DNA of 64,000 bases from Cryobacterium zongtaii. Its GTDB lineage: Bacteria; Actinomycetota; Actinomycetes; Actinomycetales; Microbacteriaceae. A model generated the notes under the pieces. It did not search any database, was not told where the DNA came from, and saw only the letters and a program-made list of their open reading frames with translations. Position 1 is the stretch's first letter; each line of letters begins with the position of its first letter. Positions 42,901 to 51,754 of the stretch are shown here, piece after piece. Both the position numbers and the translations under genes were made by a program. The stretch lies in contig NZ_PPXD01000026.1 in the NCBI RefSeq assembly GCF_002909375.1, positions 248,001 through 312,000 of the forward strand, in the 5' to 3' direction.

Positions 42901-43596
42901 GTGAATTCCGCTGCTGTGCCCGCCGGGCTCGACGACTCCCCGACCCCTTTCCGACGCGCCGTGGGGGTGCTGCGCATCTTGCTGGCCGCGCTCGTGCTGG
43001 CCGCTATCGTGACCCAGATCACCGACCAACTCCTGAACGACGCGTTCGACCCTGCCGCGTACTTCGGTTTCTTCACGATTCAGTCCAGCCTGATGAACGT
43101 GGTGGTGCTCTTCGTCGGCGGTGTCCTCGCGCTGCGCCTGGCTGCCGAACCCGAGCTGCTGGCGCGGGTGCGGATGTCGACGCTCGCGTACGCCGTGATC
43201 ACCGGGGTGGTCTACAACCTTTTGCTGCGCAACCAGCCCGCCGACGGCACCTTCGAGGGGCTGACCTGGCCCAACGAGGTCCTGCACGTGTGGGCGCCGG
43301 CCCTGATCCTGCTCGACTGGCTGCTGGCACCGGGCCGCCCGGCGCTGGCCTGGAAGCGGATCTGGTTCGCGCTGATCTACCCGCTGGTGTGGCTGGCCTA
43401 TGCGTTGTTGCGCGGCACGTTCACCGACTGGTGGACCTACCCGTTCCTCAACCCCGACGAGCCGGGTGGCTGGCCGTCGGTGTTCCTCTACGTCCTGGTG
43501 ATCGCCGTCGTCATCGCGGGCATCTCGGCCATCGCGATCGGGCTGAGCCGGCTGGGTCGGCGCACCTCGCCGGATCTGGAGCCGGGATTGGCCTGA
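42901..43596 (+). CDS. Pr6Pr family membrane protein
   Basis: 231 residues with six predicted helices. Family landmarks are FGFFTIQSSLMNVVVLFVGG, YNLLLRNQ, WPNEVLHVWAPALILLDWLL and YPLVWLAYALLRGTFTDWWTYPFLNPDEPGGW, the last being the most characteristic block. The function of Pr6Pr proteins is unknown. GTG at 42901 lies 6 bp after TAACCT, which suggests a leaderless transcript, so it is probably not read from the ABC operon. Confidence 0.85.
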   Translation: MNSAAVPAGLDDSPTPFRRAVGVLRILLAALVLAAIVTQITDQLLNDAFDPAAYFGFFTIQSSLMNVVVLFVGGVLALRLAAEPELLARVRMSTLAYAVITGVVYNLLLRNQPADGTFEGLTWPNEVLHVWAPALILLDWLLAPGRPALAWKRIWFALIYPLVWLAYALLRGTFTDWWTYPFLNPDEPGGWPSVFLYVLVIAVVIAGISAIAIGLSRLGRRTSPDLEPGLA

Positions 43597-43635
43597 GCGT
43601 CACCTGCCGTTCACCTCGGCGACGGAGACTGCAGC

Positions 43636-44019
43636 ATGACTAATCCCGTCACGCAGCGAGTACAGGACTACACCGACCTGGTCGCCCATGGCGGCCGTGA
43701 GCTGACGGATGCCGTGGCCGTTCTCGCTGCGGGCGACGGGCCGCTCGTGGCGCACGGCCCCGGCGGTGAACATCCGGCCGGCCTGGTTCTCGCGTTGACC
43801 CTGCTCGCCGCGGGACTGCCGCACGACGAGGCCGTGGCCGCCGCGCTGCTCGCCGAGCCGCAGCCGGACGCCCTGCGGGCTGCCCTGGCCACCATCGACG
43901 CTCTCGGCGGTGCCGAACCGTACCTACTCCGGCACGGACTGACCGTGTCGCACTTCCACGCCCTGCGGGAACGGTTCGCGGGTGACGACGCCGGCCTCGC
44001 GGCCGGCGATGTGAGCTGA
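43636..44019 (+). CDS. Degenerate tyrosine-phosphatase-like protein
   Basis: 127 residues. The text GPLVAHGPGGEHPAGLVLALTLLAAGLPHDEAVA lines up by eye with the active-site loop of protein tyrosine phosphatases of the PF13350 type, whose pattern is VHCTAGKDRTGWVAALLL. Here the nucleophile Cys is Gly and the loop Arg is Pro. The C-terminal ALATIDALGGAEPYLLRHGLTVSHFHALRERF matches the usual last helices of that family. The N-terminal half of the enzyme is absent. It could be a pseudoenzyme that binds a partner or a decaying gene. No neighbour hints at a role; an ATG start at 43636 precedes a fully open frame. Confidence 0.65.
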   Translation: MTNPVTQRVQDYTDLVAHGGRELTDAVAVLAAGDGPLVAHGPGGEHPAGLVLALTLLAAGLPHDEAVAAALLAEPQPDALRAALATIDALGGAEPYLLRHGLTVSHFHALRERFAGDDAGLAAGDVS

Positions 44020-44022
44020 AGC

Positions 44023-44400
44023 TCAGGTCGTCATCACCAGCCGGCGCTGCCGCATGGCCAGGAACAACGGGAACGTGAACGCGAACGCCGTGACCAACCC
44101 GAATACGACGTAGGCCCAGCCTGCGCGCATGCCGAGCCGGCGGGCCTCCACGATGATGAAGACGCTGCCGGCGATCGCCGCCACGAGCAGGTCGGTGGTC
44201 AGCGACGACACCGCCGGTCCGCTCATGGTCCAGTCGCCGATGAAGTCGCTGGCCTGCATGATCGCCTGGATGTTCCAGGTCCAGGTGCCGATCAGTCCCA
44301 CGATGGCCAGGGCCAGGTAGACGAACGTCAGGGTCGTCCAGCCCGCGGCGGCGGACGAGGAGGCGGGTTGCGCGGCGGGCTCGGAAGGTGTGCGGCTCAT
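44023..44400 (-). CDS. DUF2834 membrane protein
   Basis: 125 residues with three membrane helices. FVYLALAIVGLIGTWTWNIQAI, SSLTTDLLVAAIAGSVFIIVEARRLGMR and a third segment ending FTFPLFLAMRQRRL follow the DUF2834 pattern closely. Unknown function. ATG at 44400 is preferred to GTG at 44406. The first 20 residues are Ala/Ser/Pro-rich and cytoplasmic. It lies 38 bp after the SbcC start on the same strand, so it may be transcribed with sbcDC. Confidence 0.82.
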   Translation of the reverse strand: MSRTPSEPAAQPASSSAAAGWTTLTFVYLALAIVGLIGTWTWNIQAIMQASDFIGDWTMSGPAVSSLTTDLLVAAIAGSVFIIVEARRLGMRAGWAYVVFGLVTAFAFTFPLFLAMRQRRLVMTT

Positions 44401-44438
44401 GAACACAGTGTGCCGCGATCCGCTCGATCGCGGCGTGC

Positions 44439-47432
44439 CTACGGGATTATTTCGCTGTAGCCCTGCGCGGTCACCCTGATCGCGAGCTTCGCCGGGATCT
44501 GCTCCTTCATCGACTCGACGTGGCTGATCAGGCCGATGGTGCGGCCGCCGGCCCGCAGGCTGTCGAGGGTACTCATGGCCGTCTCGAGGGTCTCGGCATC
44601 CAGCGACCCGAATCCCTCGTCCACGAAGAGGGTGTCCAGCGCGATGCCGCCGGCCTGGTTGGAGACCACCTCGGCGAGCCCGAGTGCCAGGGCGAGCGAC
44701 GCGAGGAAGGTCTCGCCGCCGGACAGCGAGTGAGTCGCCCGCGCCCGGCCGGTGTGCTCGTCCCGGATCGCCAGCCCGAGTCCGGCCTGGCTGCCACGGT
44801 ATTGCAGGGCGTCGTCGTGTTCGAGCGCGTACCGGCCGCCGGTCATGGTGCGCAGCCGGTTGTTCGCCGCGGCGATGATCTCCTCGAGCTGCGCGGCCAG
44901 CACGTAGGTCTCCAGCTTCATGCGCTTGGTGTTCGGGTCGTCGCCGTGCACCACGGCGGCGAGCTGACGCACCTGGGCCTGGGTGGTGAGCAGGTCCGCG
45001 GCGAGGGCGAACCGGGCCCGGGCATCCCCCACCAGGGCGGTGAGCGCGGTGGCACGTTCACGCAGCGATTCCCGGCGGGCCAGGGCGTCGTCGCGGGCGG
45101 CGCCGGCGGCCTGAAGGGCGAGCCGGGTCGGGTCGAGGTCGATGGGGTTCTCGGGCAGCCCGGCCAGGTCGGCCTCGGCCAGCACCCCGCGGGCGCCGGC
45201 GAGGTCGTCGTCGTAGGCGCGGATGGCGGCCTGACCAGCCTGCATCTCGGCCGGGCTGAGCCGGGCGAGTCCGGCGGCGGCCTCGTCGGCGAAGCCCTCC
45301 TCGTGCAGCTGCGCCGCCAGCGCCTCGGTGCGTGCCTCGACCGCCCGCCGGGCCGACGCGGAGGTGGCCAGCGCGTCGGCCAGTGCGCGGGCGGCGTCGA
45401 GCTCGCTGTGCAGCCGGCCGGCCCGCTCGGTGACGCTGTCGAACCCGGCCCGCTGGGCCTGGACGCGGCCGGCGATGCCGTCGCGCTCGGTCCGGCGTTC
45501 CGCCAGGTGCACGGTGGCTTCGTCGCGCGCCAGCTGCAGCGGGGCCAGGGCGGCCTGGGCCTCGGCCTGGTCGGCGCGCAGGCGGGCCAGCTCGGCCTCG
45601 AGGGCGGGCAGCCTGGCGCGGTGGTCGGCAGCCACGGCGAGGGCATCCTCTGCCTGCCGGAGTGCCGCATCGAGCGTGTCGGAATCATCGTCGCCGGAGC
45701 GGGTGCGGGCGGTGGTGAGCAGGGTATCGACGTGCAGGGACTGAGTGCGGGCGGCGTCGACGGCCCCCTGACGGCGACTCATCAGGTCGCGGGCGTCGTC
45801 GAGGTCGTCGTCGGTGACGGGTGCGGCGTCGCCGGTCATGGGCGCCGGGTGTTCGGTGGCCCCGCAGACCGCGCAGGGCTCGCCGTCGACGAGACCGGCG
45901 GCGAGCTCAACGGCAAAACCGCCGAGCCGGGCGTCCACGAGCTGCTGATAGTGCAGGGCGGCCGCGGTGTTCTCCGCCACGGCCTCCCGTTCGGCGCGGT
46001 GTACCCCCACCAGTTCGGTTTCCAGCCGGCGCACGTCGTCGGCCGCGGCCAGTGCAGCCTCGGCCCGGGCCAGTGTCGCTTCGGCCTCCGGGGCGCGGGC
46101 GGCGCCGAGGGTCGCCGCGGCGAGGGCATCCGTTGCCGCGTCGATGCGCTCGGGCAGCGCGAGCAGCAGCAGCCTGGCGGCGTCGAGCGCCTCGATCTGG
46201 GCGGCCGTGCGGCGCTCGAGTTCGGTGATCTGCTCGTCGAGGGCGGGCAGCCTGCGTTCCTCGACGAGCAGGTCGTCGAGGCTGCCGAGCTGGCGCAGCC
46301 TGTCGTCGATCAGGGTGCTGAGGCCGGCGGCATCTGCTGAGTCTGCGTCGTCGTCGTCGGCGACAAGCCGCTTCCAGGCGGCCCGGGCGGCGGTCGCTGT
46401 GGCCTCGGCCGTGCCGACCGAGGCGTCGGCATCGATGCGGGCGCGCACCTGCGGCCAGACCCTGGCGGCGTGCTCGGCCAGGCGCAGGGCTTCCCGGCTG
46501 CCGAGCATCTCGTCCCCGCGCTCCTCGAGAGCGGTCAGCGTGCGGGCCGCCGCATCCCGGCGGTCCTGGCGTCGGCGCCGGTCCTCGGCGGCCTGGTACT
46601 CGGCGGTGGCCGCTGTCAGGGCCGCGGAGGCGGTTTCGGCGTGCCGGGTCGCGGCCGCCAGCCGGCAATCGAGGGTGTCGAGCGCCGCGTCGAACCAGCC
46701 GAGGTCAGGGTCGGCCGGGGACTCGGGTCGGGTGTCTTCGTCGTCGTCGCGCCACAGCTGGCGCAGGGTCGCGGCCACGATCCCGTCGATCTCATGCCGC
46801 ACCAGCGTCAGCTCGTCGTCGAGCACCTTGCGCCGGGTGAGCAGCTCGGTCTCCAGCTGCTGGAACCGAAGGGTGCCGAACAGGGTGCGGAGCACGGTGA
46901 GTCTGTCGTCGGTCTTGGCCAGCAGGAAGCGCTGGAACCGGTTCTGGGCCAGCAGGATCACCTGCAGGAACTGGTCTTGCTTCAACGGCAGGATCCGGCT
47001 GAGCTCGGTGCCCACATCCACCGGGCGGGCGGCGATGCCCACCCAGTCGCCGGTGCCGTCGGTGCCGGCGCTGAGCCGCTCGAGGCGCGCATCCGGCTGC
47101 GCCGTGGTGGTGCCCACGCCACGCTTCTTGGCCTTCTCAAAGCGCGGGGTGCGGTAGACCCTGTAGGTGTCGCCCTTGAGGGTGAACTCGAGCTCGACGA
47201 AGCTCGGGTCGGCCGGGTCGCAGTGGTCGCTGCGCAGCCGCAGTTCGCTGCCGTCGAACCGGGGCACCGAGCCGTACAGGGCGAAGCAGATGGCGTCCAG
47301 GATGCTGGACTTGCCCGCGCCGGTCTTGCCGGTGATCAGGAAGATTCCGTCGGCGTCGAAGCGGGTGAAGTCCACCTCCTGCTCGGTCTTGTACGGGCCG
47401 AAGCCGGCGATGCGCAGCCGGGTGATCTTCAT
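44439..47432 (-). CDS. sbcC: SbcC DNA repair nuclease ATPase subunit
   Basis: 997-residue Rad50-like ATPase that with SbcD cuts hairpins and protein-blocked DNA ends. The N-terminal lobe has ITGKTGAGKSSILDAICFALYG (Walker A, about 35). Two long coiled coils flank the zinc hook EPCAVCGATEHP (CxxC, about 525). The C-terminal lobe has the signature THSLSGGETFLASLALALGLAEV and Walker B LDTLFVDEGFGSLD. ATG at 47432 overlaps the sbcD stop. Coding is intact throughout. Confidence 0.95.
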   Translation of the reverse strand: MKITRLRIAGFGPYKTEQEVDFTRFDADGIFLITGKTGAGKSSILDAICFALYGSVPRFDGSELRLRSDHCDPADPSFVELEFTLKGDTYRVYRTPRFEKAKKRGVGTTTAQPDARLERLSAGTDGTGDWVGIAARPVDVGTELSRILPLKQDQFLQVILLAQNRFQRFLLAKTDDRLTVLRTLFGTLRFQQLETELLTRRKVLDDELTLVRHEIDGIVAATLRQLWRDDDEDTRPESPADPDLGWFDAALDTLDCRLAAATRHAETASAALTAATAEYQAAEDRRRRQDRRDAAARTLTALEERGDEMLGSREALRLAEHAARVWPQVRARIDADASVGTAEATATAARAAWKRLVADDDDADSADAAGLSTLIDDRLRQLGSLDDLLVEERRLPALDEQITELERRTAAQIEALDAARLLLLALPERIDAATDALAAATLGAARAPEAEATLARAEAALAAADDVRRLETELVGVHRAEREAVAENTAAALHYQQLVDARLGGFAVELAAGLVDGEPCAVCGATEHPAPMTGDAAPVTDDDLDDARDLMSRRQGAVDAARTQSLHVDTLLTTARTRSGDDDSDTLDAALRQAEDALAVAADHRARLPALEAELARLRADQAEAQAALAPLQLARDEATVHLAERRTERDGIAGRVQAQRAGFDSVTERAGRLHSELDAARALADALATSASARRAVEARTEALAAQLHEEGFADEAAAGLARLSPAEMQAGQAAIRAYDDDLAGARGVLAEADLAGLPENPIDLDPTRLALQAAGAARDDALARRESLRERATALTALVGDARARFALAADLLTTQAQVRQLAAVVHGDDPNTKRMKLETYVLAAQLEEIIAAANNRLRTMTGGRYALEHDDALQYRGSQAGLGLAIRDEHTGRARATHSLSGGETFLASLALALGLAEVVSNQAGGIALDTLFVDEGFGSLDAETLETAMSTLDSLRAGGRTIGLISHVESMKEQIPAKLAIRVTAQGYSEIIP

Positions 47433-48574
47433 ACGGTGGCCTCGGTGGTATCGCCCAGGACCTCGGCGACCAGCTCACGCTCGAAGGCGCTCAGGCCCAC
47501 ACCGTTGCGCACGAACTCCAGGAAGCCGGCCACGATTTCGGGGTCGCTCTTGTGCTTGACCCGGTCGGAATAGGTGGATTCCTCGGTCGCCTGCGTGATG
47601 GTCGGGCGGTGCTCGAGGGCCACACAGTGCGGAAAGCGCTTTTGCAGGGTGCGCATGCCGTCCAGCGGCCGCACCCGGTCCGTCAGCACCGCGGCGATCC
47701 AGTCGTTCTCGAACGAGGTGAAGGCGTCGTCGTGAGCAAGGGACTCGAGCTCCCCCGTGACCACCCGCAGGCGCCGGGGAATCGGCAGGTCGACCCACTC
47801 GGTCTCGGCCAGTCCGTTCGCATCGAGATCGACGAGCCAGCCGCCGCGGGGCTTGTCGGCCTCGGCGAAGGAGTAGTGCAGCGGGGCTCCCGAGTAGCGC
47901 ACCCTGTCGGTGATCTGCGCGCGACCGTGGATGTGGCCCAGCGCGACGTAGTCGGGGCCGTCGAAGACGTTCACCGGAACGAGGTCCAGGCCGCCGGCGC
48001 TGATGTCGCGCTCCACATCGCTGGCGGCGACTCCCGCTGCGAAGCAGTGCGCGAGCACCACCGAGCGGCCGCCGCGGTCGGCGAGGTCGGCGCGCACCTG
48101 CCGCATGGCCAGGCCCAGCACCTGTTCGTGGGTCTTGAGGAGCTCGTCGGGGTAGTGGTGGCGCACCAGGGCGGGTTCGAGGAAGGGGATGCCGTAGAAG
48201 TGCACGGGGCCGTGTTCGTCGTCGATCGAGATCGGGGTGCGGTACTGGTCGAACCCGGTGACCACGTGGATGCCGGCGAGCCCCGCCCACTCCGACTGGA
48301 AGCCGAGCCGGGTGGCCGAGTCGTGGTTGCCGCTGGTCATCACCACCCGGGCGCCGGTGGCGTGCAGGCGCGCCAGGGTGCCGCTGAGCAGGGTGTAACT
48401 GTCGGCGGACGGTGTGGCCGAATCGAAGATGTCACCGGCCACGGCGACCACGTCGACCCCGCGTTCGCACACGATGTCCACGAGGGCGTCGAGCACGAGC
48501 GCCAAGTGGTCAAGGGTCGAGTGGGTGTGGAAGGTGCGCCCGATGTGCCAGTCACTCGTGTGCAGGATCTTCAT
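47429..48574 (-). CDS. sbcD: SbcD exonuclease subunit
   Basis: 381-residue metallophosphoesterase partner of SbcC. The dimetal motifs appear in order: HTSDWHIGR (about 5-13), AVAGDIFDSA, MTSGNHDSA (about 87-93), VVLAHCFAAG and ALGHIHGRAQ. The C-terminal cap domain continues to residue 381. ATG at 48574 begins MKILHTSDWHIGR as in most family members. The stop overlaps the SbcC start (ATGA), giving coupled expression. Promoter should lie in the 107 bp before the divergent SDR gene. Confidence 0.95.
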   Translation of the reverse strand: MKILHTSDWHIGRTFHTHSTLDHLALVLDALVDIVCERGVDVVAVAGDIFDSATPSADSYTLLSGTLARLHATGARVVMTSGNHDSATRLGFQSEWAGLAGIHVVTGFDQYRTPISIDDEHGPVHFYGIPFLEPALVRHHYPDELLKTHEQVLGLAMRQVRADLADRGGRSVVLAHCFAAGVAASDVERDISAGGLDLVPVNVFDGPDYVALGHIHGRAQITDRVRYSGAPLHYSFAEADKPRGGWLVDLDANGLAETEWVDLPIPRRLRVVTGELESLAHDDAFTSFENDWIAAVLTDRVRPLDGMRTLQKRFPHCVALEHRPTITQATEESTYSDRVKHKSDPEIVAGFLEFVRNGVGLSAFERELVAEVLGDTTEATV

Positions 48575-48681
48575 ATCACTCACGCTACCGTCGGCCACCG
48601 ACAGTACTGGCCAGAGCCCCGCGCGTGTACATTCCCCGTCGAACTCGTTTGTCGAGGGTCGACTCGAATGGAGGAAACACC

Positions 48682-49419
48682 ATGGCACGTGTCAGCGGCA
48701 AGGTCGCACTCATCAGTGGTGGAGCGCGGGGACTCGGTGCCGCGATGGCCCGTCGCCTCGTCGAGGAGGGCGCGCAAGTGGTTATCGGGGATCTGCTCGA
48801 TGAGGACGGCAAGGCCCTCGTCGCCGAACTGGGCGAGGCCTGCCGGTACGTGCACCTCGACGTGACCCGCGCCCAGCACTGGGACGCCGCCGTCGCCGTC
48901 GCGGTGGACGACTTCGGCGGGCTCGACGTGCTCGTGAACAACGCCGGGATCGTGAACTTCGGTCCCATCGAGGAGTACACCCTGGAGTCCTGGAACACCA
49001 TCATCGCGGTCAACCTCACCGGAGTGTTCCTCGGCATCAAGGCGGCGGTGCCGATGATCATCCGGTCGAAGGCGGGCTCGATCATCAACGTGTCCTCGAC
49101 CGCCGGCCTGCAGGGCTACGAGGCGCTCCCCGGCTACGTGGCGGCGAAGTTCGGGGTGCGCGGGCTCACCAAGTCCGTCGCGCTGGACCTCGGCAAGTAC
49201 AACGTGCGGGTCAACTCGGTGCATCCGGGCGCCATCGCCACCCCGATGACCGCCGGGCTCGATGTGCCGCAGAACCACGTGGCGCTGCACCGCATCGGCC
49301 AGGCCACCGAGGTGGCGAACCTGGTGCTGTTCCTGGCCAGTGACGAGTCGAGCTTCTCCACCGGAGCCGAGTTCCTCACCGACGGCGGCGAGCTGAGCGG
49401 CCTGTCGCACTACCAATAA
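48682..49419 (+). CDS. Short-chain dehydrogenase (3-alpha/20-beta-hydroxysteroid dehydrogenase-like)
   Basis: 245-residue classical SDR. Cofactor motif SGGARGLGAAMARRL (about 12-26) with GDLLDED downstream points to NAD rather than NADP. NNAGIVNFG is kept, and the catalytic Ser, Tyr and Lys are in INVSSTAGLQGYEALPGYVAAKFG. HPGAIATPMT and the C-terminal FLTDGGELSGLSHYQ resemble 3-alpha/20-beta-hydroxysteroid dehydrogenases and glucose dehydrogenases. ATG at 48682 follows GGAGG. The substrate is uncertain; it stands alone between sbcD and a decayed gene. Confidence 0.9.
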   Translation: MARVSGKVALISGGARGLGAAMARRLVEEGAQVVIGDLLDEDGKALVAELGEACRYVHLDVTRAQHWDAAVAVAVDDFGGLDVLVNNAGIVNFGPIEEYTLESWNTIIAVNLTGVFLGIKAAVPMIIRSKAGSIINVSSTAGLQGYEALPGYVAAKFGVRGLTKSVALDLGKYNVRVNSVHPGAIATPMTAGLDVPQNHVALHRIGQATEVANLVLFLASDESSFSTGAEFLTDGGELSGLSHYQ

Positions 49420-49422
49420 GTC

Positions 49423-49800
49423 TCACCATCCCCGGGCCCGCAACCGCCGCGTGATCCGCGCCGCCAGGGCGGCCGGGTCCAGCAGGTCGTCGTCGGTGAA
49501 CTGCAACAGCGTGTACTCGGGGTAGACCAGGTCACCCCTGGCCAGGAACCGGCCGTTCTCGTCGAACACGTTGTCATTGCATTCGGGTTCCGGAAGCCCG
49601 GCGAGCACGATGATCACCCGGAGCATCGATTCCCGCGGCGATTCCGAACGCGTGCGAAGGAGCGGGAGTGCGGCTCTGGCGCGCTGCAACCCCCTGCGAC
49701 CCGAATAGCACTCCAACGCAGCCGAGAACCAGTACACCGCGCTCGACGAGGTCGTCCGGCGCGAGCCTGAGCCGATGCCCCAGAACGGCCGGTCGAGGAC
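49423..49800 (-). pseudogene. Decayed actinobacterial endonuclease-domain gene
   Basis: Minus-strand remnants of the common actinobacterial protein with an N-terminal antitoxin-like part and a C-terminal PD-(D/E)XK (DUF559-like) nuclease. A piece GHRLRLAPDDLVER (about 49750-49790) lies in one frame. A second frame (49423-49737) holds GRRGLQRARAALPLLRTRSESPRES, LPEPECNDNVFDENGRFLARGDLVYPEY and then LQFTDDDLLDPAALAARI. The nuclease core between PEY and LQF, about 45 residues, is missing, and so is roughly 100 residues before GRRG. The gene is therefore broken by a frame change and two deletions. Confidence 0.7.
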
Positions 49801-49899
49801 GGCACGGACATCCCGCCTTCATTTCGTCTGCGAAGGCGGGAAGTCCGCAACTCACCCCGGGAACTGTCGGCTTGCATTCAGGGATCTTTGTTTATCTGT

Positions 49900-49949
49900 G
49901 TTTGTGTTGACAAGCAAAAACAAACGGGTCTAAAGTCAGGAATACAAAC
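49900..49949 (+). promoter_or_regulatory. Promoter and DeoR-type operator of the fructose operon
   Basis: TTGACA (49907-49912) and TAAAGT (49931-49936) are 18 bp apart. GTTTGT at 49900-49905 and ACAAAC at 49920-49925 form an inverted pair around the -35 box, and ACAAAC recurs at 49944-49949. The surrounding AT-rich text stands out in this GC-rich genome. Such boxes suit repression by the DeoR-type protein encoded just downstream, with fructose 1-phosphate as likely inducer by family analogy. Confidence 0.7.
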
Positions 49950-49997
49950 TTTTGCGCGACTCCCCCCGGGCCGCGTTCTCACCGTCGAGGAGGCCCG

Positions 49998-50786
49998 ATG
50001 TTCGCCGAAGAGCGTCAGTCGATGATCGCCGAGATGGTGTCCGACCGCAGCCGGGTCACCGTGAACGAACTGGCCGTGCGCTTCGACATCACCCCGGAGA
50101 CCGTACGCCGCGACCTCTCCGCCCTCGAACTGAGCCGGCACCTGCGCCGCGTGCACGGTGGCGCCGTGGCCATCGACCGGCTGAGCATGTCCGAGGCCAG
50201 CCTCGAAGAGCGCCAGACCCAGCGCCACGACGAGAAGGCCCGCATCGCCGATGCCGCCCTGGCCATGATCCCCGCGAGCACAACGGGGTCGATCATCCTG
50301 GACTCCGGCACCACCACCGAACTGCTGGCCGACCGGCTTCTCGAGTGGACGCCGGCCAACCCCGGCGACCAGCTCCTGGTGATCACCAACGCCCTCCCCA
50401 TCGCCTACAAGCTGGCGGGCAACGAGGCCATCTCGCTGCAGATCCTCGGCGGCCGGGTGCGCGGCCTCACCCGGGCCATCGTGGGCACCCGCACCACCCA
50501 GATGCTCGACGCCATGCGCCCCGACATCGCCTTCGTCGGCGCCAACGGCGTGGCCGCCGACTTCGGCTTCAGCACCCCCGACTCGGTCGAGGCCGCCGTG
50601 AAGACCGCGATCGTGCGTTCCGCCCGCCGCGTTGTCGCGCTGGCCGACTCCTCAAAGCTCGACCAGGAAACCCTGGTCAGGTTCGCTGCTCTGAGCGACA
50701 TCGACGCGCTCATCACCGATGCTCCCCCTTCCGCTGAACTTGCCGCAGCCCTGGCCGCGGCGGATGTCGAGGTCGTAATCGCATGA
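49998..50786 (+). CDS. fruR: DeoR/GlpR-family regulator of fructose use
   Basis: 262 residues. The DNA-binding helix-turn-helix reads ERQSMIAEMVSDRSRVTVNELAVRFDITPETVRRDLSALELSRHLRRVHGGAV, the complete DeoR signature. The sugar-phosphate domain has ILDSGTTTELLADRL, ITNALPIAYKLA and FVGANGVAADFGFSTPD. ATG at 49998 follows an AGGAGG site (49988-49992 region). The stop overlaps the 1-phosphofructokinase start by 4 bp. The position at the head of a PTS operon supports a fructose repressor that senses fructose 1-phosphate. The upstream GTTTGT/ACAAAC boxes are its likely operator. Confidence 0.9.
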   Translation: MFAEERQSMIAEMVSDRSRVTVNELAVRFDITPETVRRDLSALELSRHLRRVHGGAVAIDRLSMSEASLEERQTQRHDEKARIADAALAMIPASTTGSIILDSGTTTELLADRLLEWTPANPGDQLLVITNALPIAYKLAGNEAISLQILGGRVRGLTRAIVGTRTTQMLDAMRPDIAFVGANGVAADFGFSTPDSVEAAVKTAIVRSARRVVALADSSKLDQETLVRFAALSDIDALITDAPPSAELAAALAAADVEVVIA

Positions 50787-51754
50787 TCGTCACACTCACC
50801 CCCAACCCCAGCCTGGACCGCACCATCGAACTCGCCGGCCCGCTCGCGCGCGGCGACGTACAGCGCGCCCTGGACGCCCATCAGGAACCCGGCGGCAAGG
50901 GTGTCAACATCTGCCGCGCCCTGGCAGCCTCGGGCATCGAGAGCCTCGCGATCCTGCCCGGCGACGCGGATGACCCGGTGCTGCTCGCGCTGACCGCTCA
51001 GGGCATCCCGCACCTCGGCCTGCCGATCGGCGCGACCCTGCGAAGCAACATCGCGATCACCGAACCGGACGGCACCACCACCAAGGTGAACGAACCCGGT
51101 CCGGTGTTGACCAACGAGCAGCAGTCCGCCCTGGTGGAGCTCGTCCTCGAGAAGGCCGAGGGCGCCAGCTGGCTGGTGCTGGCCGGTTCGCTGCCACCCG
51201 GGGTGCCGGACACCTTCTACGCCGACCTCACCCGGGAGCTCAAGACCCGCTTCGGCGCCGCGGCTCCCAAAGTCGCCATCGACTCCTCAGGTGCCCCCCT
51301 GGCCGCGGCCATCAGCGCCGGCCCCGACCTGCTCAAGCCCAACGCCGACGAACTCGCCGAGCTCACCGGCATCTCAGACCCGGACAGCCTCGAGGCCGAC
51401 CCGCACCTGGCCGCACGCGCCGCGCAGACCCTGATCACCGCGGGAGTCGGCGCCGTGCTGGCCACCCTCGGTTCCCAGGGCGCCCTGCTGGTCACCGCGG
51501 AGGGCTACTGGCTTGCCACTCGTCCCCCGATCGTCGCGGTTTCGACCGTCGGCGCCGGAGATTCTTCGCTGGCAGGTTTCCTGCTCAGCGACTTGGCCGG
51601 AGCATCCGCCCCGGACTGCCTGCGTCAGGCCGTCGCCCACGGCGCCGCTGCCGCATCCCTGCCCGGCTCAACCGTGCCGGCCGTGACCCAAACCGACCCC
51701 AGCGCCGTCACAGTGACGGCATTTGCTACACATCCAAAGGAGGATGACCAGTGA
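50783..51754 (+). CDS. fruK: 1-Phosphofructokinase
   Basis: 323-residue PfkB-family kinase that converts fructose 1-phosphate to fructose 1,6-bisphosphate. Motifs: LTPNPSLDRTIEL at the start, PGGKGVNICRAL (substrate site, about 36-47), LAGSLPPGVP and VSTVGAGDSSLAGFL (about 250) with the catalytic Asp of GAGDS. ATG overlaps the regulator stop, and the stop overlaps the fruA GTG start. The order regulator, kinase, transporter is the standard fructose operon arrangement. Confidence 0.95.
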   Translation: MIVTLTPNPSLDRTIELAGPLARGDVQRALDAHQEPGGKGVNICRALAASGIESLAILPGDADDPVLLALTAQGIPHLGLPIGATLRSNIAITEPDGTTTKVNEPGPVLTNEQQSALVELVLEKAEGASWLVLAGSLPPGVPDTFYADLTRELKTRFGAAAPKVAIDSSGAPLAAAISAGPDLLKPNADELAELTGISDPDSLEADPHLAARAAQTLITAGVGAVLATLGSQGALLVTAEGYWLATRPPIVAVSTVGAGDSSLAGFLLSDLAGASAPDCLRQAVAHGAAAASLPGSTVPAVTQTDPSAVTVTAFATHPKEDDQ

